Origin: Novipirellula artificiosorum
GTDB lineage: Bacteria > Planctomycetota > Planctomycetia > Pirellulales > Pirellulaceae
Length of the DNA stretch: 64,000 bases
Reading direction: 5' to 3'
Assembly: GCF_007860135.1 (NCBI RefSeq)
Contig: NZ_SJPV01000005.1
Location: 349,376 to 413,375, forward strand
Made by a program: the position numbers and the translations under genes. The notes beneath the pieces were generated by a model. That model saw only the letters and a program-made list of their open reading frames with translations. It searched no databases and was not told the DNA's origin. Positions 53,018-63,314 of the stretch are shown piece after piece. The first letter of the stretch is position 1; the number at the start of each line of letters is the position of its first letter.

Positions 53018-55153
53018 CTATTGGATCGACTCGCACTCGGCAACCTTCGCCGCGTAAAACGGTTCGGTCAGAAGCCACTCGTCATAGAGCAGTTTTAGTT
53101 GACGTAGTCGTCCCGCGACTTGTTTCTTATTAAAGGTTACCGCTTGAGCCGCGGGCTTGGTCGTGGCCGCTGCAACGGCGCGGGGCGACGGATCGGCACG
53201 TTGCATTGTCATTTGCGCAGCGGGATTGAAGACGACGGCGACGAAGTCTTGTGCCGGAACCAAGTGTCTCCACAAGAAGGCTTGCATCCGATCGTCGGAC
53301 GGTACCGCGCTACGCACGACTCGGTTTCCGTCAATCATTGCCACGCCCTGGACCGAAAGTGTCACCGGCTCGACGGTCGTTTTCAGCGTCGTCTTTAACC
53401 ATAACTTCGCCGTATCCTTTCCCGGTTTCAGCACGGCGGTCGATGACATGAAGCCTTTCGTTGAATCGTCCAACCGGACCCTGATCTCGCCATCGTAGCC
53501 CTCTTTTCGTATCGCATAGACATTGATCGAAAAGCCGCCCTTGCTGCGAAATGCTGCACCCGAAGGCTCGGTCCGCAGCTCAAAGTCGGGTTGCTGAGGA
53601 TGGAGTCGCAACCGATAGGCATAGGCTTCCCCACCGCTGCAGGTGGTGTCCCCAAGATGCACAAAGTAGCGTCCGTCCGCGGGGATCTCCGCCACCAGAA
53701 AGGCATCTGCATGGTGAGTATTTCGTCCTGATCCCACGTCATGATGATCGTCGTTCATTGCGAGCAGCGTTCCCGACTCATCGGTGACTTTGAGCACGGA
53801 ATCGAGAGGCGTGCCAAGTCGACGGGCGACGACCTCCGCAACAAGTTTGTCGCCCGCTTGAGCTTGAACCGAGAACACATCGTTGTCGTTCGGCGCATCG
53901 ATGCGGCCATTGAGGATCACGGGCAACTCCAAGGGTTCGGCTTCGAGTTGGTGGTTGTTGGGTTCGCGTTCGTGGCGTTCCCTGCGCTGAGACTCGGATC
54001 GATTGACAAGGTCATAGGGCATCCGATTCGAAACGATCCCGCCACGAATCGCAGCCAAGGCACCGGTTTGCCGGTCGACGATCTTCAGCGACGCCGAATC
54101 GAGATTCCATCCGTTCATCTCGACGCTCGATACGTCGTTCGCCGTTCCGCCAAGCGGAAAAAGGCTCGTCAAATAGGGCACTTCCCCAATCGTCACGCGA
54201 TAAACAAAGTCTTCTCGACCACGATAGATCGCATCGTGGATGCAAAATCGGTACTCTCCATCCTCGGGGACTTCGAAGAGCAAAGCCGGATCGGGATGAA
54301 AGCGAAAGTCATCGTTGTAGCCAACCTGATTTCCGTTGGCATCTTCGACAGCCAAGACAGGCTGAAACCAACCGGGTACCGCATCGGCGATATAGGGAAT
54401 CAACTCTCGTCCCGCACATGACAAAACCAAACGCTGCCCTTTCCGTGCCTGAAAGCGATACCAATTCACCTCACCCGATGCAATTTGCCCATTCACGGTG
54501 CAGGGAAGCTCAATCTCCGCTTCCACTTCCTGCTCGGGACGCGAACGCAGCGACAACTCCTCTTTTCCGAGCACCTGAAGGGTACTGATTCGCATCGGTG
54601 TCCGAGTCTGTTCGGGAAGTTGGCCAACATGAAACACCAACGGATTGGAAATGCCCCGCGAACCGACCAACCGAATTTCTCTCGGCCCCGGTTCTGCATC
54701 GGCTGCAACCGTCACCTGCAGATAAACCAACGACGCAATGGAAGCCGATGCAGGCCGATTGCAATATTCGGCCATACGCGTTTCGATGTTGTCGAGAATG
54801 GTCTGTTCCGTCTTGCTGATTCCGCCGCTCAATGTCCTTCGGTTCGCCAGTTTCGCTCGCTGTTTCAATTCCTTCAACTGCTCGCGCAGCAGCACCAATT
54901 CTTGATTGCTGATCGTCCGAAAAAATCGGTTGATCTTCGCGGTCACTCCCGACCCCGTCACGAGGACTTGGTGGACGCCGTCGAGTCGTTGACCACCGAG
55001 TTTGACCTCAAACGAAGTCCCTTGTTGCCCCCCGGCGGGATAGGCATAACCAATGTAGGCTCCGGACTGGGCCAGCGCGGGCAATCCGCTCAGACCAGCG
55101 CTGCCGAGCAGTGCAATGACCCCCGCGCAACAGAATCGCTTAAAAACGTTCAT
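53018..55153 (-). CDS. Exported PPC-domain protein of the DUF1501 cluster
   Basis: 711 residues, exported (signal ending PALAQ). After an N-terminal Ig-like segment (GYAYPAGGQQGTSFEVKLGG) it has two bacterial pre-peptidase C-terminal (PPC) domains: GQIASGEVNWYRFQARKGQRLVL and GRIDAPNDNDVFSVQAQAGDKL. It is the last gene of the DUF1549-DUF1501-PPC set, a planctomycete pattern; the role is unknown, probably in surface polysaccharide handling. Confidence 0.82.
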   Translation of the reverse strand: MNVFKRFCCAGVIALLGSAGLSGLPALAQSGAYIGYAYPAGGQQGTSFEVKLGGQRLDGVHQVLVTGSGVTAKINRFFRTISNQELVLLREQLKELKQRAKLANRRTLSGGISKTEQTILDNIETRMAEYCNRPASASIASLVYLQVTVAADAEPGPREIRLVGSRGISNPLVFHVGQLPEQTRTPMRISTLQVLGKEELSLRSRPEQEVEAEIELPCTVNGQIASGEVNWYRFQARKGQRLVLSCAGRELIPYIADAVPGWFQPVLAVEDANGNQVGYNDDFRFHPDPALLFEVPEDGEYRFCIHDAIYRGREDFVYRVTIGEVPYLTSLFPLGGTANDVSSVEMNGWNLDSASLKIVDRQTGALAAIRGGIVSNRMPYDLVNRSESQRRERHEREPNNHQLEAEPLELPVILNGRIDAPNDNDVFSVQAQAGDKLVAEVVARRLGTPLDSVLKVTDESGTLLAMNDDHHDVGSGRNTHHADAFLVAEIPADGRYFVHLGDTTCSGGEAYAYRLRLHPQQPDFELRTEPSGAAFRSKGGFSINVYAIRKEGYDGEIRVRLDDSTKGFMSSTAVLKPGKDTAKLWLKTTLKTTVEPVTLSVQGVAMIDGNRVVRSAVPSDDRMQAFLWRHLVPAQDFVAVVFNPAAQMTMQRADPSPRAVAAATTKPAAQAVTFNKKQVAGRLRQLKLLYDEWLLTEPFYAAKVAECESIQ

Positions 55154-55173
55154 GAGTGAGTCCTTTTGGATGC

Positions 55174-56544
55174 CTACATAATCTCAGTTAAGATGCCACC
55201 TGACGCCGCCGAATCCGTTGACTCGGGCAACACGCGCGCCTCAAGCCCAAGCGGATGGGGCAAACGTGCAGTCGGATCGATTCCCGCCAGCGAATAGATA
55301 CTGCCGAGCAAATCGACAGGATAAACGGGTCGATCCTTGACATTCTCACCCTTGGCGTCCGATGCCCCGACGACCTTGCCGCCTTGGAATCCGCCGCCAG
55401 CCACCAGGACCGAGAACACCTTTCCAAAGTGGTTTCGTCCACCGTTCCACGGCGGTTGCCAATCGACTTTGGGTCCGCGACCAAATTCGCCACTGCACCA
55501 AACGATGGTACTCTCCAATAACCCACGATTGCTTAAGTCCTCTAACAGGGCTGCCAACCCCTGGTCCAACTGAGGAGCTTGTCTGCGCATGGTCTGGAAG
55601 TGGTTCTTGTGCGTGTCCCAGCCACCCGGATAATTGATCACGATGTAGGGAACCCCAACCTCGACCATGCGGCGAGCGACCAAGCATTCTTGACCAAAGG
55701 TGTGGCGCCCATAACGATCTCGCAACGCACCTTCTTCCTTGGACAGATCAAACACTTCCTTGCCCTGACCCAGAATCAACTCATAGGCTTTCTGTTTCGC
55801 TTGCAGGGCTTCGGCGATCGAGTCGCTATCCTGCATCAATCCGCCCATCGTATCCATCTTGCTAAGCAGTTCTCGGCGGGCTTGTTGACGCTCGTCGGTG
55901 ATGCTCCTTGCGACAACGCCTTCCACCGCAAACCTTGATGCATTGGGATCGCCTCCGGTCGCAAAGGGTTTGTATTTGGGTCCCAAGAATCCCTCCTCGG
56001 AAAAACGACCCTGTGGTTTCGTCAAGACAACGTAGGGCGGAATGATCCCGTTGTACTGAGGGCCTTTGAACAGTGAAAAAACCGCACCGATGCTTGGATA
56101 AGCCAATCTTTCACCAGGCTGATGCCCCGTCTGCATCAAGTAGGCAGCCGTTTCGTGACCGTTGTTGCCATGGGTCATGCTGCGAATCAGCGCGTACTTG
56201 TCCGCTTGCTTCGAGAGCGCAGGGAACAATTCTCCCAATTGAATACCGGGCACGTTGGTGGAGATCACGCCGCTGAATTCACCGGTGTAATCACGCCCCG
56301 CATCCGGTTTCGGGTCCCAGGTATCGTTATGGGACATTCCTCCCCACAAAAAGACCTGGATTACCGATTTGGCCTTGGCCTCGATCTTGGGTTGGCCATT
56401 TTCTTTTTGCTTCCCTGCCGCCTGCAGGACCTTGGGCAACACACCCTCGGCCAACAGAGCTCCACTCGCCCCGACCACCCCGCGGCAAAGCGTTTGTCGG
56501 CGGCTCAGTTGATGGTCTTGCTTCGATTTGGCGTTTTCGTTCAT
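55174..56544 (-). CDS. DUF1501 exported protein
   Basis: 456 residues of DUF1501, distantly related to the alkaline-phosphatase-like/sulfatase fold. A twin-arginine-like signal (SRRQTLCRG) opens it; FLWGGMSHNDTWDPKPDAG, MTHGNNGHETAAYLMQTG, YIVINYPGGWDTH and GEFGRGPKVD are the family blocks with likely metal ligands. It is the usual partner of the DUF1549/1553 protein and lies 13 bases after it. Confidence 0.9.
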   Translation of the reverse strand: MNENAKSKQDHQLSRRQTLCRGVVGASGALLAEGVLPKVLQAAGKQKENGQPKIEAKAKSVIQVFLWGGMSHNDTWDPKPDAGRDYTGEFSGVISTNVPGIQLGELFPALSKQADKYALIRSMTHGNNGHETAAYLMQTGHQPGERLAYPSIGAVFSLFKGPQYNGIIPPYVVLTKPQGRFSEEGFLGPKYKPFATGGDPNASRFAVEGVVARSITDERQQARRELLSKMDTMGGLMQDSDSIAEALQAKQKAYELILGQGKEVFDLSKEEGALRDRYGRHTFGQECLVARRMVEVGVPYIVINYPGGWDTHKNHFQTMRRQAPQLDQGLAALLEDLSNRGLLESTIVWCSGEFGRGPKVDWQPPWNGGRNHFGKVFSVLVAGGGFQGGKVVGASDAKGENVKDRPVYPVDLLGSIYSLAGIDPTARLPHPLGLEARVLPESTDSAASGGILTEIM

Positions 56545-56557
56545 GGTCTGCTTCCGG

Positions 56558-58279
56558 TTAATGTCGATAAAGAAACTCGGTGCTATTGATCAATGCCCAA
56601 CTGAGGTCGATCCAATCATTACGAATGGGCTTGCGTGGGGAACGCGGGTAGGCCTTCACCGTTTCGAGTTCCTGCTCGGTGGGATACCGAGACAGAATCG
56701 TCAAGTAAAGTTCTTCGATCTTCTCTTCGGGTTTTCGCTTGGAGTCAACGATGGCTCGCAGCTTCGTTCCTTTTTCCAGTTTCTCTTGGATGTGGCTCGA
56801 ATTCAGCATGTGAAGCCACTGGGCAGGTACCGGTTTGTTGTTTCGCTCGCTTGCCATTCCCGTTGCCCGAGCCGATCGTCCGAACAACGCTAAGAAGGGG
56901 CTGGTGATGCTGCCATCCGCGATAGCGATCGCTGGCTGATCACGAGGGATATAGGTGAACGGCTCGGGGATCGCACTCGTATAAAGATCCGAAGTTCCCG
57001 TGATCTGGTTGATTGCGTCAATCAGCACTTCGGCGTCCAGCCGACGAAGCGGGTAACTGGCAAACAGTACCTCGGCGTCCTCCGCTTCCCCTTGCCGCAG
57101 CGATGAGAACTGGTACGTATTCGAAGCAAGGATCAATCGAATCAGGTGCTTCAAATCGTAGCCGCTGTGGACAAATTCCTGTTCCAGATACGACAACAAC
57201 TGGGGATGGCTGGGTGGATTGTCGTCGCGGAAGTCATCGGGTTCGTGGACGATCCCGCGCCCAACCAACCAAGCCCAAACTCGATTCACTGCACTCTTCG
57301 CAAACCATGGATTTTCGGCTTGGATCAACCAATCGGCGAACACTTCGCGTGGGTCTTGGTCGCCGCTAAGCTGCACACGACTTCCATCGGGAAAGACCGC
57401 CACACCCTTCCCCGGTTTGACTTCGGCGTCCGATGGGGTTTCCTGATTGGCGGTTTCATCCGCTGTGGTGTCAGATGCCGGATCGCTGCCTGGCAAAGGA
57501 CTTCCCGGAGCAACGTTTCCCGGCTGGCCACTGCTGTCGAGCGGGTCCCAAAAGACAATTTCTTCTTTCCATTCCGCGGTGGGTTTGTAGCCGACTTGAG
57601 AAAAGAACACGGCCATCCCCTGCAATCGCTCCGTCGGCCAGCGGTCGGTGCGTGTTCCCATGAACGTCAGTGCCACGGTGCTCGCGATCCCCTCCGGTGT
57701 TTTGTTTTGCATCGCACGATAGAAGTTCACCGGAGCGACGCGAAAGTTGCTGCCACTACGCGTCAGCAATTGCCGAACGAATTGATCGTAGGGCATGTTC
57801 GCTGCAATCGAGGACCGCACCCAATGATGGTAGGCCTGCGCTGCATTCGGCCAAAGATTCACTGGAAATTCAGCTTTGATACGCAGCACATCGCTCCACT
57901 TCATCGCCCAGTAATCCGCAAACTCTGGGCGCTCCATCAATTCATCGATCAGCGCCCTCCTTTTTTGAGCCGTGCTTGGCCTTGCGACAAATTGCCTCAC
58001 CTCTGCAGCGGTCGGCAAGGTTCCGATCACGTCGAGATAGACGCGGCGAATGAAGACGGCGTCCGAACAAAGCGAGGGCTCGATTCCAAGCGGGGACAAT
58101 TTGGCTGCGACCATTCGATCAATCAAAGCGGTTGGTAAGGCAGGTTCCGAGCGCTGGTAAACACCCATCGCGGATGGACCGGGTGACCGCGTGGGTTGAT
58201 CCGCGCTGGCAACTCCCGACACGAAGACCGAGAATATCACCGCAAAACACGCTGTAGCGATCCGCAAACAGAACATCAT
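56558..58279 (-). CDS. DUF1549/DUF1553 exported protein
   Basis: 573 residues. After a signal peptide (IATACFAVIFSVFVSGVASA) comes DUF1549 (FIRRVYLDVIGTLPTAAEVRQF, YWAMKWSDVLR) and then DUF1553 (NPWFAKSAVNRVWAWLVGRGIV, FTYIPRDQPAIAIADGS). The Planctomycete cytochrome C (PSD1) domain often found in front is absent. First gene of the three-gene cluster. ATG 58279 is chosen because GGAG lies 8 bases upstream. Confidence 0.88.
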   Translation of the reverse strand: MMFCLRIATACFAVIFSVFVSGVASADQPTRSPGPSAMGVYQRSEPALPTALIDRMVAAKLSPLGIEPSLCSDAVFIRRVYLDVIGTLPTAAEVRQFVARPSTAQKRRALIDELMERPEFADYWAMKWSDVLRIKAEFPVNLWPNAAQAYHHWVRSSIAANMPYDQFVRQLLTRSGSNFRVAPVNFYRAMQNKTPEGIASTVALTFMGTRTDRWPTERLQGMAVFFSQVGYKPTAEWKEEIVFWDPLDSSGQPGNVAPGSPLPGSDPASDTTADETANQETPSDAEVKPGKGVAVFPDGSRVQLSGDQDPREVFADWLIQAENPWFAKSAVNRVWAWLVGRGIVHEPDDFRDDNPPSHPQLLSYLEQEFVHSGYDLKHLIRLILASNTYQFSSLRQGEAEDAEVLFASYPLRRLDAEVLIDAINQITGTSDLYTSAIPEPFTYIPRDQPAIAIADGSITSPFLALFGRSARATGMASERNNKPVPAQWLHMLNSSHIQEKLEKGTKLRAIVDSKRKPEEKIEELYLTILSRYPTEQELETVKAYPRSPRKPIRNDWIDLSWALINSTEFLYRH

Positions 58280-58648
58280 GTGCATCACTCCAATCGGGCA
58301 GGTGCCTCAACCGCGTGGGTGAGGATGCGATAGGTAGGGAGTTGCGTCAGGTAGGCATGACCGTGACTTGACCACCCAGGCAACGTTCCCGTTACCTGAA
58401 ATGACAAGCCACCATCATGAGTCCTCATTGTAACTACGCCCCTCCGCGATGGGTATAGAGAAAGAACCCGGAACTCGGATGCGACCTTGGGAATCCAGCC
58501 CGACGATTCACCCATCGACCTCGCCCGTCGTTTGCATGTCGGCCCTTCGTTTTCAAGATGGATCAAGCAAACCGACACGAACGAGTTCAGCAGGCGGTGC
58601 ATTTGCCCTACAATCGGGCCTTCGCCACACCCACACGAAAGCAACTGA
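58280..58648. other. Intergenic region between divergent genes
   Basis: About 370 bases between the DUF1549 gene and the MFS gene. One minus-strand frame (58285-58644) covers it but has no start support or family resemblance. No repeat or clear promoter was seen. Confidence 0.5.
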
Positions 58649-60010
58649 ATGATCGAGAACGAGAAGCGGTCAAGCGTCTTCGAAGGAGTGACGACCTATC
58701 ACTGGATCGTTGTTCTGATTGCCGCTGCCGCCTGGGGCTTTGACTGCATGGATGCCCGGCTGTTTGTTCTGGCACGCGAATCCGCCCTGACCGACTTGCT
58801 CTCGGACCAGGTCTCCGACCCCGCCATCATCAAGACCTATTTGGGGTATGCCACCACGGCGTTGATCCTGGGCTGGGCCACCGGCGGGATTGTGTTTGGC
58901 ATGATGAGCGACCGATTGGGGCGTATCAAGACGATGGTGGCCACGCTGCTCATCTACTCGATCTTCACAGGCTTATCCGGCATCGCCGTTTCCTGGGTCG
59001 ATTTTGTCGCCTATCGATTTCTGGTCGGACTCGGAATCGGCGGACTGTTTGGAGCAGCAACGACCTTGGTGGCTGAATCGGTGCCGGGATCGTTCCGGCC
59101 TCTCGCACTCGGAGCGTTACAAGTGCTTGCCGCGTTCGGCAACATGGGAGGCTCGCTGATCAGTTTATGGATTCAACCGGGCGCGGAAGCCTCGTATTTT
59201 GGATTGGCGGGATGGCGAGTGCTATTCTTTGTCGGCATCCTTCCCTCCTTGTTGGTGGTTCCGATCATCTTTTTCTTACGGGAACCGGACGCTTGGCTTG
59301 CAATGCGAGCGGCCACACGGCATAGCCCCTCCGCTGCATCTGTGGGTTCGCCCATCACTCTATTCCGAGATGCCCGATGGCGACGCAACACGATCGTCGG
59401 CTTGATGCTTGGCGTGGCAGGCATGGTGGGGTTGTGGGGCATCGGTTTCTTCTCACCCGAGCTGATTTCGACGGCACTCAAAGGGGAACCGCAATCCCAC
59501 ATCGACAAGGTCCGCGCCTGGGGGACGGCAAGTCAAGATGTTGGCGCCTTTTTCGGCATGATGACGTTTACCTTTGTCGCATCGTTTCTGAGCCGGCGTT
59601 TGGCGTTCTTGGGTGCGTTCCTGTTGAGTTTCTTCACGACCGTCTATGTTTTTAACAACTTGAATTCCGCTGCCGATGCGTACTGGATGCTGCCGATGAT
59701 GGGCTTTGCTCAATTTTCTCTCTTCGCCGGCTATTCGATCTACTTCCCTGAATTGTTTCCGACCCGACTTCGCGGACTGGGTGTTGGGTTTTGCTACAAC
59801 ACGGTTCGCTACCTGGCCGCGCCCGCACCGATCTTGCTTGGATGGATGAGCACGATGATGTCGTTTCGTACCGCTGCGGCACTCATGGCTAGCATCTATT
59901 TGGTGGGTGCCGTGGCACTGCTTTGGGCACCCGAGACCAAGGGGAAACCGCTGCCCGAAGACACGCTACCGGAAGAAACAAGCTGCCGCGATCAAGGAGC
60001 GTCAACCTGA
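58649..60010 (+). CDS. MFS transporter
   Basis: 453 residues with about 12 helices. The MFS loop motif GMMSDRLGRIKTMV between helices 2 and 3 and RFLVGLGIGGLFGAATTLVAESVP (sugar-porter/acid:H+ symporter-like) are clear. A central cytoplasmic loop and the second bundle follow. Its TGA overlaps the ATG of the URO-D-fold gene (TGATG), so the two are coupled. The substrate is unknown; an aromatic or sugar acid would fit the family. Confidence 0.88.
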   Translation: MIENEKRSSVFEGVTTYHWIVVLIAAAAWGFDCMDARLFVLARESALTDLLSDQVSDPAIIKTYLGYATTALILGWATGGIVFGMMSDRLGRIKTMVATLLIYSIFTGLSGIAVSWVDFVAYRFLVGLGIGGLFGAATTLVAESVPGSFRPLALGALQVLAAFGNMGGSLISLWIQPGAEASYFGLAGWRVLFFVGILPSLLVVPIIFFLREPDAWLAMRAATRHSPSAASVGSPITLFRDARWRRNTIVGLMLGVAGMVGLWGIGFFSPELISTALKGEPQSHIDKVRAWGTASQDVGAFFGMMTFTFVASFLSRRLAFLGAFLLSFFTTVYVFNNLNSAADAYWMLPMMGFAQFSLFAGYSIYFPELFPTRLRGLGVGFCYNTVRYLAAPAPILLGWMSTMMSFRTAAALMASIYLVGAVALLWAPETKGKPLPEDTLPEETSCRDQGAST

Positions 60011-60981
60011 TGGATGTCTCACCCTCGGTTTACGAACACGCTGCCCAATTCCTTGGCCGCTCGCCTTGGGAAGTTTCGCGTGACGGAGACTTGATGTACG
60101 AAGCCCATGCCGCCGCGTACGAGTATTACCACCACACGCCGATCATGCCCGGCATCGACATCTATAACCTTGAAACGGAAGCCTATGGGGCTGTGATCGA
60201 AAAGCCGTCGGGAAACGGAATCCCCGGTGTCAGTCACCACCCTGTCCGTAGCACCGCTGATCTGTCGGATCTTCCACCGCTCGATGCAACACGCGATGGA
60301 CGGATTCCGATGCAGATCGAAGTGGCACGGCGCTTGGCCCAGCGTTTTCCGAATGCCGACATCCGCGTTCCCGTCAGCGGCCCATTTTCCATCGCCAGCA
60401 ATTTGGTCGGTTTCAATACGTTACTCCTCGATGCCGCGTTGGAACCCGAGACCGTCGCCCGCGCGATGATGCATTTGGTAGAGGGGCAGGTTCGGTTTGC
60501 CCAAGCGATCAAGCATGCGGGATTGGACGTCGCGTTTTTTGAATCCGCTGCCTGTCCGCCGATGCTGTCGCCAAAAGCCTTTCGACAGATCGAATTGCCC
60601 GCATTGACGAAACTGATGCATCGGATTGGTGACGTCGTCGGTCATCCCGTTTCTTGTATCATCGGTGGGAACACCGAGCCGATTGTCGAGTCGATGCTCG
60701 AAACCGGCAGCGGATACTTGATCGCTCCGTTTGAGACCGATCAAATCGCCTTCATGAATAAAGTTGCTGAACGTCTGGATGTGCGAGTTCGGATCAACAT
60801 GGATTTGCGAATCATCGCCTCGGGGACGCACAAGGAGATCGAGACCGAAGCCGATCGGGTGCTTGCGATCGCAGCCGATCGGCCGAATGTCTGCCTCGGA
60901 ACCGGATCGTTACCGTACGAGACTCGGCCAGAAAATGTCATTCATCTGATCCGCTACGTCGAGGAAAAGACGAGGGCTTGA
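60010..60981 (+). CDS. URO-D-fold protein (uroporphyrinogen decarboxylase family)
   Basis: 323 residues, a TIM-barrel of the uroporphyrinogen decarboxylase family. Segments PGIDIYNLETEAYGAVIE, VPVSGPFSIASNLVGFNTLL, CIIGGNTEPIVESMLETG and CLGTGSLPYETRPENV follow the family order. The N-terminal RP..R arginine pair of HemE is not seen, so it is probably a URO-D-like methyltransferase or decarboxylase, not HemE. Coupled to the MFS gene. Confidence 0.78.
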   Translation: MDVSPSVYEHAAQFLGRSPWEVSRDGDLMYEAHAAAYEYYHHTPIMPGIDIYNLETEAYGAVIEKPSGNGIPGVSHHPVRSTADLSDLPPLDATRDGRIPMQIEVARRLAQRFPNADIRVPVSGPFSIASNLVGFNTLLLDAALEPETVARAMMHLVEGQVRFAQAIKHAGLDVAFFESAACPPMLSPKAFRQIELPALTKLMHRIGDVVGHPVSCIIGGNTEPIVESMLETGSGYLIAPFETDQIAFMNKVAERLDVRVRINMDLRIIASGTHKEIETEADRVLAIAADRPNVCLGTGSLPYETRPENVIHLIRYVEEKTRA

Positions 60982-60982
60982 A

Positions 60983-62053
60983 TCAGTGAAACCGGCGGTC
61001 GCCCCACAACTGATCCCGATTCGGCGGTACCAACCCAGGATTGCCGGGATTTTGATACAGCAGCTGATGAATGAGCTGCTCACTACCCAGCTCGTCGTCC
61101 GACCGATCAAAATGCCAGTCGACGCTTTCCGGAATCAAGCGGTCGCTAAGTGGCCACGGATCAAAGGGATCGATTCCGATCGCCGCCTGCAGCTTAGATG
61201 AGTTCATCGCAACATCTCCGGCTCGCGGTGGCATCGGTCCCGCGTCGATCCGAGGGCAGCCTTGCAGCAGATGGGGATCATAGCCGCCCACGCGGTTGAC
61301 GATCTGTCCTATTTGAAACAGCGTCAGCTTTCGAGGTCCTCCCGCATGGTACAAGCCGCTGATCGGATCCTCCATCAACTTTGCGTAAAGCTCGTTCATG
61401 CAATCGGTATAGGTGGGGGTGCGATGCTCGTCGAAAAACAAGGTTGCGGGCTTGTCCTGTTTGAATCGTGAGGCGATCCAATCGATGGCGCCTGCGTGGG
61501 CGTTGAAGCTGATTCCCATCGGCAACGAAATACGCAACACACACGCATCCGGCCGACGTTCAAGAACCACCCGTTCCGCCTCGACCATCTTGGCACCATA
61601 CACCGTGACCGGATCGGGTGGATCCTCTTCGCAGTAGTCACCGCCGTCACGGCCCGCAAACACCAAGTCGACCGAAAGGTGCAAGACTTGCGCATCATGC
61701 CGAGTCGCCTCGGCAATCAAGTTTTCGGCTCCCGTCACGTTCACGCGGTGCGCCAGAGCAGGGTCCATCTCGCATGATTTCAGCCGACAACATCCGCCAA
61801 AACTCAACAGCGTGCGGAACTGATATTGGCTCCAAAGCCGAGCAACCGCCTCACGATCCTCCGCGTCACACGCGATCACGCCGTCACCAGTAAGCGGCCA
61901 CATCTTGGTTTGCCGCATCCCAAAAACCTGGTCCCCGTAACGTTCACGAAAATAGTGAAAGGCATTGTAGCCAGGTACCCCTGCGATACCGGTTACCAGC
62001 ATCGGTAATTTTTTATCGAACGATGCGATTGTGGGTGTTTCCACCAAATTCAT
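60983..62053 (-). CDS. RmlD-like NAD(P)-dependent sugar reductase/epimerase
   Basis: 356 residues of the extended short-chain dehydrogenase type. The Rossmann opening LVTGIAGVPGYNAFHYF (GxxGxxG variant), HLSVDLVFAG and the catalytic Tyr-Lys pair in VYGAKMVEAE are present. GLYHAGGPRKLTLFQI resembles RmlD (dTDP-4-dehydrorhamnose reductase). The sugar substrate is unknown. Convergent with the URO-D gene, one base apart. Confidence 0.82.
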   Translation of the reverse strand: MNLVETPTIASFDKKLPMLVTGIAGVPGYNAFHYFRERYGDQVFGMRQTKMWPLTGDGVIACDAEDREAVARLWSQYQFRTLLSFGGCCRLKSCEMDPALAHRVNVTGAENLIAEATRHDAQVLHLSVDLVFAGRDGGDYCEEDPPDPVTVYGAKMVEAERVVLERRPDACVLRISLPMGISFNAHAGAIDWIASRFKQDKPATLFFDEHRTPTYTDCMNELYAKLMEDPISGLYHAGGPRKLTLFQIGQIVNRVGGYDPHLLQGCPRIDAGPMPPRAGDVAMNSSKLQAAIGIDPFDPWPLSDRLIPESVDWHFDRSDDELGSEQLIHQLLYQNPGNPGLVPPNRDQLWGDRRFH

Positions 62054-62263
62054 GAGCCACAGACAATGTTGAAGGGAACAGAACGGTCACCGTAAACGCA
62101 GGCAGCGTGCGAGGTTGCTGCCATCGGGCACCAGCCGAGCGAACGCTCACTCGAAGCTCCGACCGGTAACACCTTGTCAGTTTCGGGGGTCGACAAGTAT
62201 GGTTCCTCGAGAGTCTGTCCCAATTCTTTGATTTCGACCACCCGTATTGGAAACCAACCGAGC

Positions 62264-63097
62264 GTGTCCGACCGAATTCTCTACGAATCCCACTGCCACA
62301 CCCCGCTTTGCATGCATGCCGACGGCCTGCCCACCGAATACGCTGCGGTGGCTTGGCAACGAGGGCTGAAGGGATTGATTGTCACCTGTCACAATCCGAT
62401 GCCCGACGGTTTCTCTAGCCATGTGAGGATGCGCGAGGACCAATTCGGCGAATACGTTGCGATGATCGAGGGCGCCCGAAACGAGTGGGCGGGACGGATC
62501 GACGTACGGCTGGGAATCGAAGCCGACTACTTCGAAGGCTACGAAGATTACCTCCAACAGCAACTCGATTCGGCGCCGTTCCACTTCGTGCTGGGCTCCA
62601 TCCACCCTCAGATCGCAGAATACCGCCAACGTTATCAAACCGACGACCCTTTCGAATACCAGCGAAACTATTTCCGGTTGCTCGCGAAAGCGGCAGAAAC
62701 CAAACTGTTTGATTCCATCTCGCATCCCGATTTTGTCAAGAACGTGACCCCGAAGGACTGGAATCCTGCGGCGATCATGGGTGACATTTGCGGTGCCCTT
62801 GACCGGATTGCTGCCACCGGCACTGCGATGGAGCTCAATACGTCGGGCGTCAACAAGACGGTTGCGGAAATGAATCCGTTTCCGGAGATGTTGCGTGAGA
62901 TGTCCCATCGAGGCATCCCTGTCACCCTCGGCGCCGACGCTCATCTCCCCAGCCGAGTCGGTGACGGCTACCTCGTCGGATTGAACCTGCTTCAAGACTG
63001 CGGCTACAAGCACCTCAGCCTATTTCTCGATCGTCAGCGAACCGAAATCCCGATCGATTTGGCGATCTCGAGTTTAAAGAACGCGCGAACGTTCTGA
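62264..63097 (+). CDS. PHP-domain phosphatase (histidinol-phosphatase-like)
   Basis: 277 residues of the PHP metallo-hydrolase family. Metal ligands: ESHCHTPL (HxH), VTCHNPMPDG, GIEADYFEG, FVLGSIHPQ, SHPDF and the C-terminal LGADAHLPSRVG (DxH). Closest by eye to HisK-type histidinol phosphatases; no his gene is adjacent. The start is GTG 62264, where similarity begins, rather than the upstream ATG. Confidence 0.85.
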   Translation: MSDRILYESHCHTPLCMHADGLPTEYAAVAWQRGLKGLIVTCHNPMPDGFSSHVRMREDQFGEYVAMIEGARNEWAGRIDVRLGIEADYFEGYEDYLQQQLDSAPFHFVLGSIHPQIAEYRQRYQTDDPFEYQRNYFRLLAKAAETKLFDSISHPDFVKNVTPKDWNPAAIMGDICGALDRIAATGTAMELNTSGVNKTVAEMNPFPEMLREMSHRGIPVTLGADAHLPSRVGDGYLVGLNLLQDCGYKHLSLFLDRQRTEIPIDLAISSLKNARTF

Positions 63098-63314
63098 TCC
63101 GAGGCACGGTGTGCGTCGCCAAGTGGTCGCGGACAGAGGGGCGAAACGATGAAAAGGGGCAATTGGCATTTCGCCGAACGCTGGCATCGTGGGCTTGGCA
63201 ATGGAACCTTGTTTATTCGTTGGCCTGAATTTGCAAATACCGTTTCGCCGGAGATTCTGGCTCTCATGCTTCTCAACCGCGATCGCGGGCCGCGAATTTT
63301 TTTGAGAATCAACC

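Noticed and set aside
57146..58138. 330-codon plus-strand frame
   Set aside because: Antisense to the DUF1549/DUF1553 gene; no family resemblance.
58285..58644. 119-codon minus-strand frame between divergent genes
   Set aside because: Composition is random and it would block the leader of the DUF1549 gene.
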